A stretch of DNA of 64,000 nt from JBJENW01 sp051880395 (GTDB lineage Bacteria; Bacillota; Clostridia; Lachnospirales; Lachnospiraceae): contig JBJENW010000133.1 in the NCBI GenBank assembly GCA_051880395.1, forward strand, positions 1 through 64,000, given 5' to 3'. How positions within the stretch are numbered: the stretch's first letter is position 1; each line of letters starts with the position of its first letter. Positions 23,903-32,411 of the stretch are shown here, piece after piece. The notes below the pieces were generated by a model. That model saw only the letters and a list, made by a program, of their open reading frames with translations, did no database searches and was not told the DNA's origin. The translations under genes were made by a program, and so were the position numbers.

Positions 23903-23947
23903 TTAATTTTACTATATGTAGAAAAAAATTCAAGCCATTTTAAACAA

Positions 23948-23980
23948 TAAAAAAAGAGCACCGCAGATAGGTGCCCTTTT
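23948..23980 (-). terminator. Terminator of the hrcA-grpE-dnaK-dnaJ operon
   Basis: Minus-strand RNA: GGCACC / GGTGCT stem with a 7-nt loop, followed by CTTTTTTT, just after the dnaJ stop. Confidence 0.85.
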
Positions 23981-23983
23981 CTC

Positions 23984-25153
23984 TTAAATATCTTCAAATG
24001 TTTCTTTTATTTTCTCTTTGAAGCTCTTTTTTTTCTTTTCTTTTTCCTGTGTTGTTCCTTTTTTCAAAGACCCACCTGTCAATTCATCAAACTGACGCAG
24101 TGCCTCTTTCGCCTCACTGCTTAAACCGGTAGGAACCTGTACTACAAATGTAACATAATGATCTCCACGTACATTCTTGTTCCGAAGTGATGGTACTCCT
24201 TTTCCTTTGAAGCGAATCCGCGTATCCGTTGCTGTTCCCGGTTTTACTTCATAAGAAACTTTTCCGTCGATCGTGTCTATGATGATTTCACCACCAAGCG
24301 CTGCCTGTGCATACGTAAGCGGTACTGTCGAATACAGATTCATATCCTGTCTCTGGAAGATTGGATGGCTCGATACTACCACCTCTACCAACAGATCTCC
24401 ACGTGGTCCACCATTTACTCCCGGCTCTCCTTTTTCACGAATCCGTACACTCTGACCATTATCAATACCAGCCGGTATCGTAACTTTTATCTTTTTCTTA
24501 CTGGAAATATAGCCGGTTCCACGGCAATCCGAACATTTTTCACGCACAATCTTTCCGGTACCGTTACAATCCGGACAGGTCTGCACATTCTGCATCATGC
24601 CAAATAAAGACTGCTGACTGTATACCACTTTTCCTTTTCCACCACATTTTGGACATGTTTCCGGCGAAGTACCTGGTTTCGCACCTGTACCATTACAAGT
24701 TTTGCAGGTATCTTTTAATACCAGCTCAATTTCTTTTTCACATCCAAACACTGCTTCTTCGAACGAAACGCGGACACTGGTACGGATATTTGCCCCTTTC
24801 ATCGGACCGTTGCTCTGGCTGCGTCTGCCGCCACCGAAAAAGTCGCCGAATATATCGCCAAATATATCACCCATATCCATTCCGCTGAAATCGAATCCAC
24901 CGCCTGCTCCGCCGGCACCACCATCAAATGCAGCATGTCCGAACTGATCATACTGACGACGTTTATCCGGATCGCTCAGTACTGCATATGCTTCAGATGC
25001 CTCTTTAAATTTTACCTCGGCCTCTTTATCGCCCGGATTTGCATCCGGATGATATTTTTTTGCAAGCTTTCGATATGCTTTTTTTATAGTGGCATCGTCT
25101 GCGCTTCGGTCCACACCGAGCACTTCGTAATAATCTCTCTTTTCTTCTGCCAT
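23984..25153 (-). CDS. dnaJ: Chaperone DnaJ
   Basis: 389 residues. J domain (1-70) with HPD in KKYHPDANPGD, then a Gly/Phe-rich region (about 78-115). Four CxxCxGxG zinc repeats follow (CKTCNGTGA, CPKCGGKG, CPDCNGTG, CSDCRGTG), and then the C-terminal substrate-binding domains. It stimulates DnaK ATPase and delivers unfolded clients. Last gene of the CIRCE-controlled operon, 99 nt after dnaK with a hairpin in the gap. Confidence 0.97.
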   Translation of the reverse strand: MAEEKRDYYEVLGVDRSADDATIKKAYRKLAKKYHPDANPGDKEAEVKFKEASEAYAVLSDPDKRRQYDQFGHAAFDGGAGGAGGGFDFSGMDMGDIFGDIFGDFFGGGRRSQSNGPMKGANIRTSVRVSFEEAVFGCEKEIELVLKDTCKTCNGTGAKPGTSPETCPKCGGKGKVVYSQQSLFGMMQNVQTCPDCNGTGKIVREKCSDCRGTGYISSKKKIKVTIPAGIDNGQSVRIREKGEPGVNGGPRGDLLVEVVVSSHPIFQRQDMNLYSTVPLTYAQAALGGEIIIDTIDGKVSYEVKPGTATDTRIRFKGKGVPSLRNKNVRGDHYVTFVVQVPTGLSSEAKEALRQFDELTGGSLKKGTTQEKEKKKKSFKEKIKETFEDI

Positions 25154-25179
25154 ATCCTATCCCTCTATCTATTTGCACA

Positions 25180-25217
25180 AATATAGAATGAGCTACCTGT
25201 GTAACCCATTCTATATT
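25180..25217 (-). promoter_or_regulatory. Hairpin between dnaK and dnaJ
   Basis: AATATAGAATG and CATTCTATATT form an 11-bp stem with a loop of 16 nt. On the mRNA strand no T run follows, so it is probably not a terminator. It could be a processing or stability site that sets the dnaK/dnaJ ratio. Confidence 0.5.
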
Positions 25218-25252
25218 TTTTTGATTGGTTTCTATTTTGAAAGCCGAAAGTT

Positions 25253-27130
25253 TTAGACTTCTTTGTAATCTGCATCTACAACATCGTCATCAGCGCCACC
25301 GTTGTTTGCAGCACCTGCTCCTGCATTCATGTCCGGACCTGCACCCTGTGCGCCTGCTGCTGCCTGTGCCTGCTCATACATCTTAGCAAATAATTTCTGA
25401 GCGCTTTCCATTAATTTTTCTTTTGCAGCTTTCATTTCAGAGATTTGATCATCTGTCATTTCTTCTGCATTCGGATGTGCTTCAATTAAAGCTTTCAATG
25501 CATTCAAGTCAGCTTCTACAGCAGATTTATCAGCCGGGTCAAGACCTGCGCCTGCCTCATTGAGTGCCTGCTCTGTCTGGAATACAAATGCATCTGCATC
25601 GTTTCTTGTATCAATTGCTTCTTTCTTCTTCTTATCCTGTGCTTCGAATTCAGCTGCCTCTTTGACTGCCTTATCGATTTCATCATCAGACATATTAGAA
25701 CCAGCGGTAATGGTGATATGCTGTTCTTTTCCTGTTCCTAAATCTTTTGCAGATACATTTACGATACCGTTCGCATCAATATCGAAGGTTACTTCGATCT
25801 GAGGTACACCACGACGTGCTGGTGGGATACCATCCAAACGGAACTGGCCAAGTGATTTATTGTCTCTTGCGAACTGACGCTCACCCTGTACAACGTTGAT
25901 ATCAACGGCTGTCTGGTTATCTGCTGCGGTAGAGAAGATCTGGCTCTTCTTTGTAGGAATTGTTGTGTTACGCTCGATCAATCTGGTAGCCACACCACCC
26001 ATTGTCTCAATTGACAGTGACAGCGGAGTAACATCCAACAGTAAGATATCACCAGCACCAGCATCTCCTGCTAATTTACCACCCTGGATAGAAGCACCGA
26101 TGGCTACACACTCATCCGGGTTTAAGGATTTACTTGGTTCTTTTCCGGTCATCTGTTTTACTTTTTCCTGAACAGCCGGGATACGAGTAGAACCACCAAC
26201 TAACAATACCTGTCCTAAGTCTGCATTTGTCACACCGGCATCTTTCATTGCATTCTGAACCGGAATTGCTGTTCTCTCTACTAACTCGTGTGTCAGTTCA
26301 TCAAATTTTGCTCTGGTCAGGTTCATATCAAAATGTTTTGGACCTTCTGCAGTTGCTGTGATAAATGGCAGGTTAATGTTTGTCGTTGTAGCGGAAGAAA
26401 GCTCTTTCTTTGCTTTTTCTGCTGCTTCTTTTAAACGCTGCATTGCCATCTTATCTCCGGAAAGATCGATGCCTTCTGCTTTCTTGAATTCATCTAACAT
26501 CCAGTTGATGATCGCATTATCGAAATCATCTCCACCTAAGTGTGTATCACCGTTCGTAGATAATACTTCGATGACACCGTCACCGATCTCTATGATGGAA
26601 ACATCGAAGGTACCACCGCCTAAATCGTATACCATGATCTTCTGCTCTTTTTCATTGTCCAAGCCATATGCCAAAGCTGCAGCTGTCGGCTCGTTGATGA
26701 TACGTTTTACATCAAGACCTGCGATCTTACCGGCATCTTTGGTTGCCTGACGCTGTGCATCGTTGAAGTAAGCCGGAACTGTGATGACTGCTTCGGATAC
26801 TTTTTCTCCTAAATATCCTTCTGCATCTGCTTTCAATTTCTGCAGGATCATAGCGGAAATCTGCTGTGGAGAATACTGTTTGTCATCAATTGCCTGTTTG
26901 AAATCCGTACCCATATGGCGTTTGATGGAAGAAATTGTCTTCTCTGCGTTTGTAACTGCCTGACGTTTTGCAGGTTCTCCGACTAAACGTTCTCCTGTTT
27001 TTGTAAATGCTACGATAGATGGTGTTGTACGAGCACCTTCCTGGTTTGCGATAACGGTTGGTTTTCCACCTTCCATAACTGCTACACAACTGTTTGTGGT
27101 TCCTAAGTCAATACCAATAATCTTACTCAT
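25253..27130 (-). CDS. dnaK: Chaperone DnaK (Hsp70)
   Basis: 625 residues from ATG 27130, chosen over an in-frame upstream ATG because AGGAGGTAAGTGA precedes it. The N-terminus is KIIGIDLGTTNSCVAVMEGG. The ATPase domain has VPAYFNDAQRQATKDAG, YDLGGGTFDVS and LVGGSTRIPAV. The substrate-binding domain starts near 390 and the lid ends DDDVVDADYKEV, the EEVD-like tail of bacterial DnaK. It refolds proteins with DnaJ and GrpE. The gene is 55 nt after grpE in the heat-shock operon. Confidence 0.98.
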   Translation of the reverse strand: MSKIIGIDLGTTNSCVAVMEGGKPTVIANQEGARTTPSIVAFTKTGERLVGEPAKRQAVTNAEKTISSIKRHMGTDFKQAIDDKQYSPQQISAMILQKLKADAEGYLGEKVSEAVITVPAYFNDAQRQATKDAGKIAGLDVKRIINEPTAAALAYGLDNEKEQKIMVYDLGGGTFDVSIIEIGDGVIEVLSTNGDTHLGGDDFDNAIINWMLDEFKKAEGIDLSGDKMAMQRLKEAAEKAKKELSSATTTNINLPFITATAEGPKHFDMNLTRAKFDELTHELVERTAIPVQNAMKDAGVTNADLGQVLLVGGSTRIPAVQEKVKQMTGKEPSKSLNPDECVAIGASIQGGKLAGDAGAGDILLLDVTPLSLSIETMGGVATRLIERNTTIPTKKSQIFSTAADNQTAVDINVVQGERQFARDNKSLGQFRLDGIPPARRGVPQIEVTFDIDANGIVNVSAKDLGTGKEQHITITAGSNMSDDEIDKAVKEAAEFEAQDKKKKEAIDTRNDADAFVFQTEQALNEAGAGLDPADKSAVEADLNALKALIEAHPNAEEMTDDQISEMKAAKEKLMESAQKLFAKMYEQAQAAAGAQGAGPDMNAGAGAANNGGADDDVVDADYKEV

Positions 27131-27185
27131 TTCACTTACCTCCTGTGATAAATGTTCTACTCTATACTCATTCAACTATTTGATA

Positions 27186-27836
27186 CTAATTTGCTACTTT
27201 TACCATACTGTGACGAATCACTGTGTCACGATACATATATCCTTTTTGAAATTCCTCGGCAATCATATTCTCACCAAAGTTTTCATCTTCTATGTGCATC
27301 ACTGCATTGTGGAAATTTGGATCAAATTCGGCATCTGTTGTATCAATTGCTTTGACACCCATGTCCTCTAATGCGGTCACCATCTGCTTATAAACTTTAT
27401 CCATACCGTCTACAAACGGATCGTCTTTTTGATCTTCCTTAACGGCGGAAAGTCCGCGTTCAAAGTTATCAATGACCGGAAGAATTTTTTCAATGATGCT
27501 TTTTGCCCCGACCTCATACATTTGTTCTTTTTCTTTTTCCGTTCTCTTTCGGAAATTATCAAATTCTGCCATCTGGCGTTTTACTTGATCGGTCAATTCC
27601 TCGATTTTTTCTTCCTGCTTGCTCTTTTTCTTTTTAAACAAGCCTTTTTTCTTTTCTTCGGCTGTCTCTGCTCCTGTTTCCTCTTCTTCTACCGCTTCGG
27701 TTGTCTGCGTTTCCTCTACAGCCTCGGCAGTCTGTTCTGTTTCCACAGTTTCTTCTGTTTCCACAGCCTCCTTGGTTTCTACATCAGCAGATTCTGTTTC
27801 AGAAACATTTACTCCTGTTTTCTGTTCTTCTGGCAT
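27186..27836 (-). CDS. grpE: Nucleotide exchange factor GrpE
   Basis: 216 residues. A long acidic, low-complexity N-terminus (1-75, many Glu/Thr/Val) ends in a lysine block (KKKGLFKKKKSK), an extension that is longer than in E. coli GrpE. The coiled-coil helix then follows (LTDQVKRQMAEFDNFRKRTEKE) and the beta-wing domain ends with FQKGYMYRDTVIRHSMVKVA, the GrpE signature. It releases ADP from DnaK. Confidence 0.95.
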   Translation of the reverse strand: MPEEQKTGVNVSETESADVETKEAVETEETVETEQTAEAVEETQTTEAVEEEETGAETAEEKKKGLFKKKKSKQEEKIEELTDQVKRQMAEFDNFRKRTEKEKEQMYEVGAKSIIEKILPVIDNFERGLSAVKEDQKDDPFVDGMDKVYKQMVTALEDMGVKAIDTTDAEFDPNFHNAVMHIEDENFGENMIAEEFQKGYMYRDTVIRHSMVKVAN

Positions 27837-27854
27837 TTGCTGACTCCTTCCTTT

Positions 27855-28904
27855 CTATTTTTCATCCTTATTTTGGAAAATGGTATCTAATTTTTCTTTT
27901 AAATCTGTCAAGCTGTCCATTACTTTTTCATAATCCATTCGTTTTGGACCGATAATTCCGATGGTTCCTTTTACGCCATCCTGCAATTCGTAGGTGGCAG
28001 TGACAACACTGCAATCTTTCATGTCCTGAATCGGACCCTCATCTCCGATGTATACCTGAATCCCGGTATTTTTATCATCACCAAGATTCTTCGTGACCAG
28101 CTGAGCCAAATCCTGCTTTTCTTCTAATGTATGGATCAGTTTCGTTGCGCTCTCGGCATCACTCAGCTCCGGATACTTAAAGATATTCGTCGCTCCACTG
28201 GTGTAGATTTGAACATCATCATCCGCTTCGATTGCCTCAGATACAACTTTTAAAACATCATCCACAATATTTTCATACTCGCCAGCCTGTTCTTTCAATT
28301 TCTTTATAATAGAAAGATTGATTTCATTTGCAGTCAGACCGTTTAAATTGTTATTCAGAAGCATACTCATTTTAAAGAGTGTTTCCTGATCGAGCTTTTG
28401 TGGAACATCGATGATTTTATTTTTTATGATATTTCCATCCATCACCACCACGGTCAACAACTGACATTCATCCACCGGTGAAAGCTGTATGAATTTAATT
28501 TTTTTCTGTACACAGGTCGGAGAGGAAATCATCGTTGCGTAATTGGTATTTGCCGCAAGCATTTTCGCAACCTGTTTGAGCACTTCTTCCATTTTAGAAG
28601 TATGTGCAATTACGAAGTCTTTCATTTCCTGAATCTGTGCATCTTTTTCCGATATCAGATGGTCGACATAAAAACGATATCCTTTATCAGACGGAATTCG
28701 TCCGGCAGAAGTGTGAGGCTGGACGATATATCCCATTTCCTCTAAATCCGACATCTCATTTCGAATCGTAGCGGAACTGACATTGACATCCGCATCTTTC
28801 GAAATCGTCCGGGAACCGACCGGCTCGCCTGTTTCTAAATATGTGCGAATGATTGCATTTAGGATTTTCGTTTTTCTTTCATCTAATTCTCCTATTTGCT
28901 CCAT
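27855..28904 (-). CDS. hrcA: Heat-inducible repressor HrcA
   Basis: 349 residues. N-terminal winged helix with ERKTKILNAIIRTYLETGEPVGSRTIS and SSATIRNEMSDLEEMGY, then the GAF-like and dimerisation domains. It binds the CIRCE site at 28950-28976, which lies between its promoter and start codon, and represses the hrcA-grpE-dnaK-dnaJ operon. Activity is maintained by GroEL in known systems. Confidence 0.97.
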   Translation of the reverse strand: MEQIGELDERKTKILNAIIRTYLETGEPVGSRTISKDADVNVSSATIRNEMSDLEEMGYIVQPHTSAGRIPSDKGYRFYVDHLISEKDAQIQEMKDFVIAHTSKMEEVLKQVAKMLAANTNYATMISSPTCVQKKIKFIQLSPVDECQLLTVVVMDGNIIKNKIIDVPQKLDQETLFKMSMLLNNNLNGLTANEINLSIIKKLKEQAGEYENIVDDVLKVVSEAIEADDDVQIYTSGATNIFKYPELSDAESATKLIHTLEEKQDLAQLVTKNLGDDKNTGIQVYIGDEGPIQDMKDCSVVTATYELQDGVKGTIGIIGPKRMDYEKVMDSLTDLKEKLDTIFQNKDEK

Positions 28905-28949
28905 CTCATCCCTCCTGCTTTCTTTGTTACCTGACTCTTTTTCTTGTTG

Positions 28950-28976
28950 TTAGCACTCATTCTTTTGGAGTGCTAA
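28950..28976. promoter_or_regulatory. CIRCE operator
   Basis: TTAGCACTC-N9-GAGTGCTAA, an exact match to the CIRCE consensus, just downstream of the operon's predicted start of transcription. Confidence 0.98.
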
Positions 28977-28990
28977 CACCTTATGTATAT

Positions 28991-29019
28991 AAATTATCAC
29001 TATCCCCTTTTTTTGTCAA
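28991..29019 (-). promoter_or_regulatory. Promoter of the heat-shock operon
   Basis: Minus strand: -35 TTGACA (29014-29019), 17 nt, -10 TAATTT (28991-28996). CIRCE begins about 15 nt downstream. Confidence 0.7.
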
Positions 29020-29045
29020 TACCTTTTTGAAAAAAATATAAATTC

Positions 29046-29185
29046 ATTCGGGCAGGTGCAGACCACAAAGCGGCATCTTACAGTGTGGTTTTGTGTCTAG
29101 CCACACTGTAAGATGCCGCTTTGTGGTCTGCACCTGCCCGAATCCCAAAAACGTCCGTAAATGGAATCCCATCGGTTGAAATATG
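29046..29185. repeat. Palindromic element D with perfect 43-bp arms
   Basis: Left arm 29046-29088 and right arm 29101-29143 are exact reverse complements over 43 bp, with a 12-nt loop TTTTGTGTCTAG. The arms begin ATTCGGGCAGGTGCAGACC. Following the right arm, 29150-29185 carries ACGTCCGT and then TCGGTTGAAATATGTTTC, the tail shared with elements E and F. GTCTAGCCAC at the loop/right-arm junction also occurs in the right arm of element A. It lies directly 3' of hemW, where it could end the lepA-hemW transcript although no T run follows. Confidence 0.9.
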
Positions 29186-29194
29186 TTTCATCAT

Positions 29195-30424
29195 CTAGTC
29201 TAATAAAAATTGGGATAATACGTAATTGCTAATTTCTCTTCCTCGATCGCTCAGACGGATTTTTCCTTCCCGGCGAATCAAAAGTTCGTTTTCGACGAGT
29301 TCTTCGAGAACGCTGCCGTAGACTGCATCAATGGAGGTTCCAAATGTCTGTTGAAAATCGATTCGCTCTATGCCGTCACACAGGCGAAGTCCCAGAAACA
29401 TAAATTCTTCCATTTGATCTTTGCGACTTAAAACCTGCGCGGATTCGTGAAGATTGATGCCATGTATTGTCACCGGTTCACCTTCTAATGTAAACGGAAA
29501 CTCTTTTTCCTCAATCTGATCTGCATTTAAAATATACGCATCCAGATCGCGTGTATTCGAAAAACGAATATCCGAAATCAGTGACGCCGCGCCAAGTCCG
29601 AGTCCAAGATAGTCCTGCCTGGTCCAATATCCGATATTATGCCGGCATTCATACCCTGGCTTCGCATAATTTGAAATTTCATAATAATGATACCCTGCCT
29701 GCTTCAAAAAATGCCGCGTCATTTCGTCTATCTCCGCTTCGGTATCTTCGCTCGGCAGCATTTCCGTCTGCATCCCTGCATGTCGTTTCACTGCATCAAA
29801 TTTATAAGTCTCATAAAAAGGTGTTCCTTTCTCTATGATCAAAGAATAGGAAGAAATATGTTCCGGCTGCAGGCGGATCACACGGCTGAGTGTCTGGGCA
29901 AAACGCTCCGGTGTCTGATACGGGAGGGAACTCATAATATCTATATTGATATTTTCAAACCCGCATTGTCTCGCCATTTCATAGTTTTTCAAAAACTGTT
30001 CATAGGTATGGATACGCCCTAGCAGTTTCAATTCCTCATTCAATGTCGACTGCAGACCGATGCTCAAACGATTGATTCCCATCTGTTGATACGCAAGCAA
30101 TTTGTTTTTTGTCAACGTACCTGGATTGCACTCTATGGAAATTTCTGCATCCTTTTTTACCTGAAATTCACGATAGATCGTCTCAAAAATCTGCTCCATA
30201 TAGCTTTCTTGCAGCCAGGACGGCGTTCCACCGCCCACATAGATGGTGGAAACCTGCTTTCCCGGAAACAGTCTTCCATAATACGTCATTTCTTTTAACA
30301 ACGCATTGACATACGCCACCTGCGTTCGCTCCGGCGCTGGTCCGGAAAGAAAATCACAATACGCACATTTTTTCACGCAAAAAGGAATATGCACATATAA
30401 TTCCAGCTCCTGATTCTTTTTCAT
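29195..30424 (-). CDS. hemW: Radical SAM heme chaperone HemW
   Basis: 409 residues. HIPFCVKKCAYCDF near residue 13 is the 4Fe-4S/SAM motif in the C-x3-C-x2-C form typical of HemW; oxygen-independent coproporphyrinogen oxidase HemN has a further Cys. GGGTPSW and SIGLQS are radical SAM barrel motifs, and the HemN C-terminal domain ends EISNYVLSQFL. Family knowledge: HemW binds heme and hands it to respiratory proteins. It sits 40 nt after lepA, a gene pair conserved in many Firmicutes. Confidence 0.93.
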   Translation of the reverse strand: MKKNQELELYVHIPFCVKKCAYCDFLSGPAPERTQVAYVNALLKEMTYYGRLFPGKQVSTIYVGGGTPSWLQESYMEQIFETIYREFQVKKDAEISIECNPGTLTKNKLLAYQQMGINRLSIGLQSTLNEELKLLGRIHTYEQFLKNYEMARQCGFENINIDIMSSLPYQTPERFAQTLSRVIRLQPEHISSYSLIIEKGTPFYETYKFDAVKRHAGMQTEMLPSEDTEAEIDEMTRHFLKQAGYHYYEISNYAKPGYECRHNIGYWTRQDYLGLGLGAASLISDIRFSNTRDLDAYILNADQIEEKEFPFTLEGEPVTIHGINLHESAQVLSRKDQMEEFMFLGLRLCDGIERIDFQQTFGTSIDAVYGSVLEELVENELLIRREGKIRLSDRGREISNYVLSQFLLD

Positions 30425-30463
30425 CTGCTGTCTTCCACCTCTGCCATTTTTTATAAGAAGTTT

Positions 30464-32275
30464 CTACTCTTCATCCAGCTTTAAAACACTCATAAATGCT
30501 TCCTGTGGGATATCGACGCTTCCCACCTGACGCATCCGTTTCTTTCCTTCTTTCTGTTTTTCTAACAGCTTTTTCTTTCGAGAAATATCACCGCCATAAC
30601 ATTTTGCAAGAACATCTTTGCGCATAGCCTTGATCGTCTCACGCGCAATGACTTTTCCTCCAACAGCCGCCTGTATCGGGATCTCGAATAAATGACGCGG
30701 AATTTCTTTTTTTAGTTTTTCGCACATTTTTCTGCCGCGCTCGTATGCACTGTCCGCAAATACAATAAAAGAAAGTGCATCGACGGTTTCCTTATTGATC
30801 AGAATATCCAGTTTTACCAGTTTTGACTTCACATAGCCTTTCATCTCATAATCAAAAGAAGCATATCCTCTGGAACGGGATTTCAGTGCATCAAAAAAGT
30901 CGTAAATGATTTCGTTTAATGGAAGATCATAGTGCAGCACAGCGCGCGTTTCTTCTACATATTCCATATTCTGATATACTCCACGACGTTCCTGACAGAG
31001 TTTCATGATAGCGCCTACATAGTCACTTGTCACCATGATCTCAGCACTCACCATTGGTTCTTCCATATAATCAATTTCTGACGGATCCGGCAGATTTGAC
31101 GGATTGGTCAGCTCGATCACTTCTCCATTCGTCTTGTGTACCCGATATACAACCCCCGGTGCTGTCGTGACCAGATCAAGATTATACTCTCGTTCTAATC
31201 GCTCCTGAATGACTTCTAAATGCAGCAAGCCCAAAAATCCGCACCGGAATCCAAATCCTAGTGCTACCGATGTTTCCGGCTCAAATTGTAAGGATGCATC
31301 GTTTAACTGCAGTTTCTCCAATGCGTCCCTCAAATCCGGATAGCGCGCACTGTCTGCCGGATAGACTCCGCAAAATACCATCGGATTTACCTTTTTATAA
31401 CCCGGTAATGGTTCTGCACACGGTCTGTCAGCATCTGTGATCGTATCACCGACTTGTGTATCTTTTACATTTTTCAGACTGGCTGTAACATATCCAACCA
31501 TTCCGGCAGAAAGCTCATCACAAGGTATAAACTGTCCAGCTCCAAAGTAACCAACTTCGACAACATCCGCTTTTGCTCCAGTTGCCATTAAAAGCATGTT
31601 TGTCCCCACACGGATCGTTCCTTCTTTTACCCTGCAAAAAACAATGACCCCTTTATAAGGATCGTACAAAGAATCAAAGATCAATGCTTGAAGCGGTGCG
31701 CTCGAATCTCCTGTCGGCGCAGGAATTTTTTTAACGATCTGCTCTAACACCTGATCAACATTTAACCCTGTTTTTGCAGAGATCATCGGCGCATCTTCTG
31801 CTTCGATTCCGATCAACTCTTCAATTTCCTCTTTGACTTCTTCTGGTCTTGCACTTGGAAGATCAATTTTATTGATAACCGGCATGACGTCCAGATCGTG
31901 ATCAAGTGCCAGATAAACATTTGCCATGGTCTGTGCTTCTACACCCTGTGCTGCATCCACCACAAGGATCGCACCATCACAGGCTGCCAGACTTCGAGAA
32001 ACTTCATAATTAAAGTCGACATGCCCCGGTGTGTCAATTAAGTTGAAAATATATTCTTCTCCATCCTGTGCGTGATAAATGATTCGAACTGCCTGTGATT
32101 TGATCGTAATGCCTCGTTCTCTCTCTAAATCCATATTGTCGAGTACCTGCGCCTGCATTTCACGGCTGGTCAGAAGACCTGTTTTTTCAATAATGCGGTC
32201 CGCTAATGTCGATTTTCCGTGGTCAATGTGGGCGATGATACAAAAATTTCTAATTTTACTCTGATCGATTGCCAT
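30464..32275 (-). CDS. lepA: Elongation factor 4 (LepA)
   Basis: 603 residues from ATG 32275, preceded by AAAGGAACAT. A 38-codon upstream extension in frame crosses the promoter and is rejected. G1 AHIDHGKSTLADR, G3 DTPGHVDF, G4 NKIDLP; the C-terminal domain is typical of LepA (GYASFDYEMKGY) with a basic tail. It is a ribosome-associated GTPase that back-translocates or aids initiation. Upstream is promoter 32339-32367, downstream hemW. Confidence 0.97.
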   Translation of the reverse strand: MAIDQSKIRNFCIIAHIDHGKSTLADRIIEKTGLLTSREMQAQVLDNMDLERERGITIKSQAVRIIYHAQDGEEYIFNLIDTPGHVDFNYEVSRSLAACDGAILVVDAAQGVEAQTMANVYLALDHDLDVMPVINKIDLPSARPEEVKEEIEELIGIEAEDAPMISAKTGLNVDQVLEQIVKKIPAPTGDSSAPLQALIFDSLYDPYKGVIVFCRVKEGTIRVGTNMLLMATGAKADVVEVGYFGAGQFIPCDELSAGMVGYVTASLKNVKDTQVGDTITDADRPCAEPLPGYKKVNPMVFCGVYPADSARYPDLRDALEKLQLNDASLQFEPETSVALGFGFRCGFLGLLHLEVIQERLEREYNLDLVTTAPGVVYRVHKTNGEVIELTNPSNLPDPSEIDYMEEPMVSAEIMVTSDYVGAIMKLCQERRGVYQNMEYVEETRAVLHYDLPLNEIIYDFFDALKSRSRGYASFDYEMKGYVKSKLVKLDILINKETVDALSFIVFADSAYERGRKMCEKLKKEIPRHLFEIPIQAAVGGKVIARETIKAMRKDVLAKCYGGDISRKKKLLEKQKEGKKRMRQVGSVDIPQEAFMSVLKLDEE

Positions 32276-32338
32276 ATGTTCCTTTCCATGCCAAGCGCAG
32301 TGTGCGCTGCATTCTTTTTTTCGTGACTTCTCCGCTTT

Positions 32339-32367
32339 ATTATAAAGCATTCCCGCCTTTTCGTAAA
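32339..32367 (-). promoter_or_regulatory. Promoter of lepA-hemW
   Basis: Minus strand: -35 TTTACG (32362-32367), 17 nt, -10 TATAAT (32339-32344). The leader has a short perfect hairpin (AGCGCA-GTG-TGCGCT) at 32294-32308. Confidence 0.6.
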
Positions 32368-32368
32368 G

Positions 32369-32408
32369 TAAAAAAACAGAAGCTTCCAAAAGACAGCTTC
32401 TGTTTCCC
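32369..32408 (-). terminator. Terminator of the mcp gene
   Basis: Minus-strand RNA: AACAGAAGCT / AAGCTTCTGTT stem with a 9-nt loop, then TTTTTT, immediately after the mcp stop. Confidence 0.88.
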
Positions 32409-32411
32409 TTT

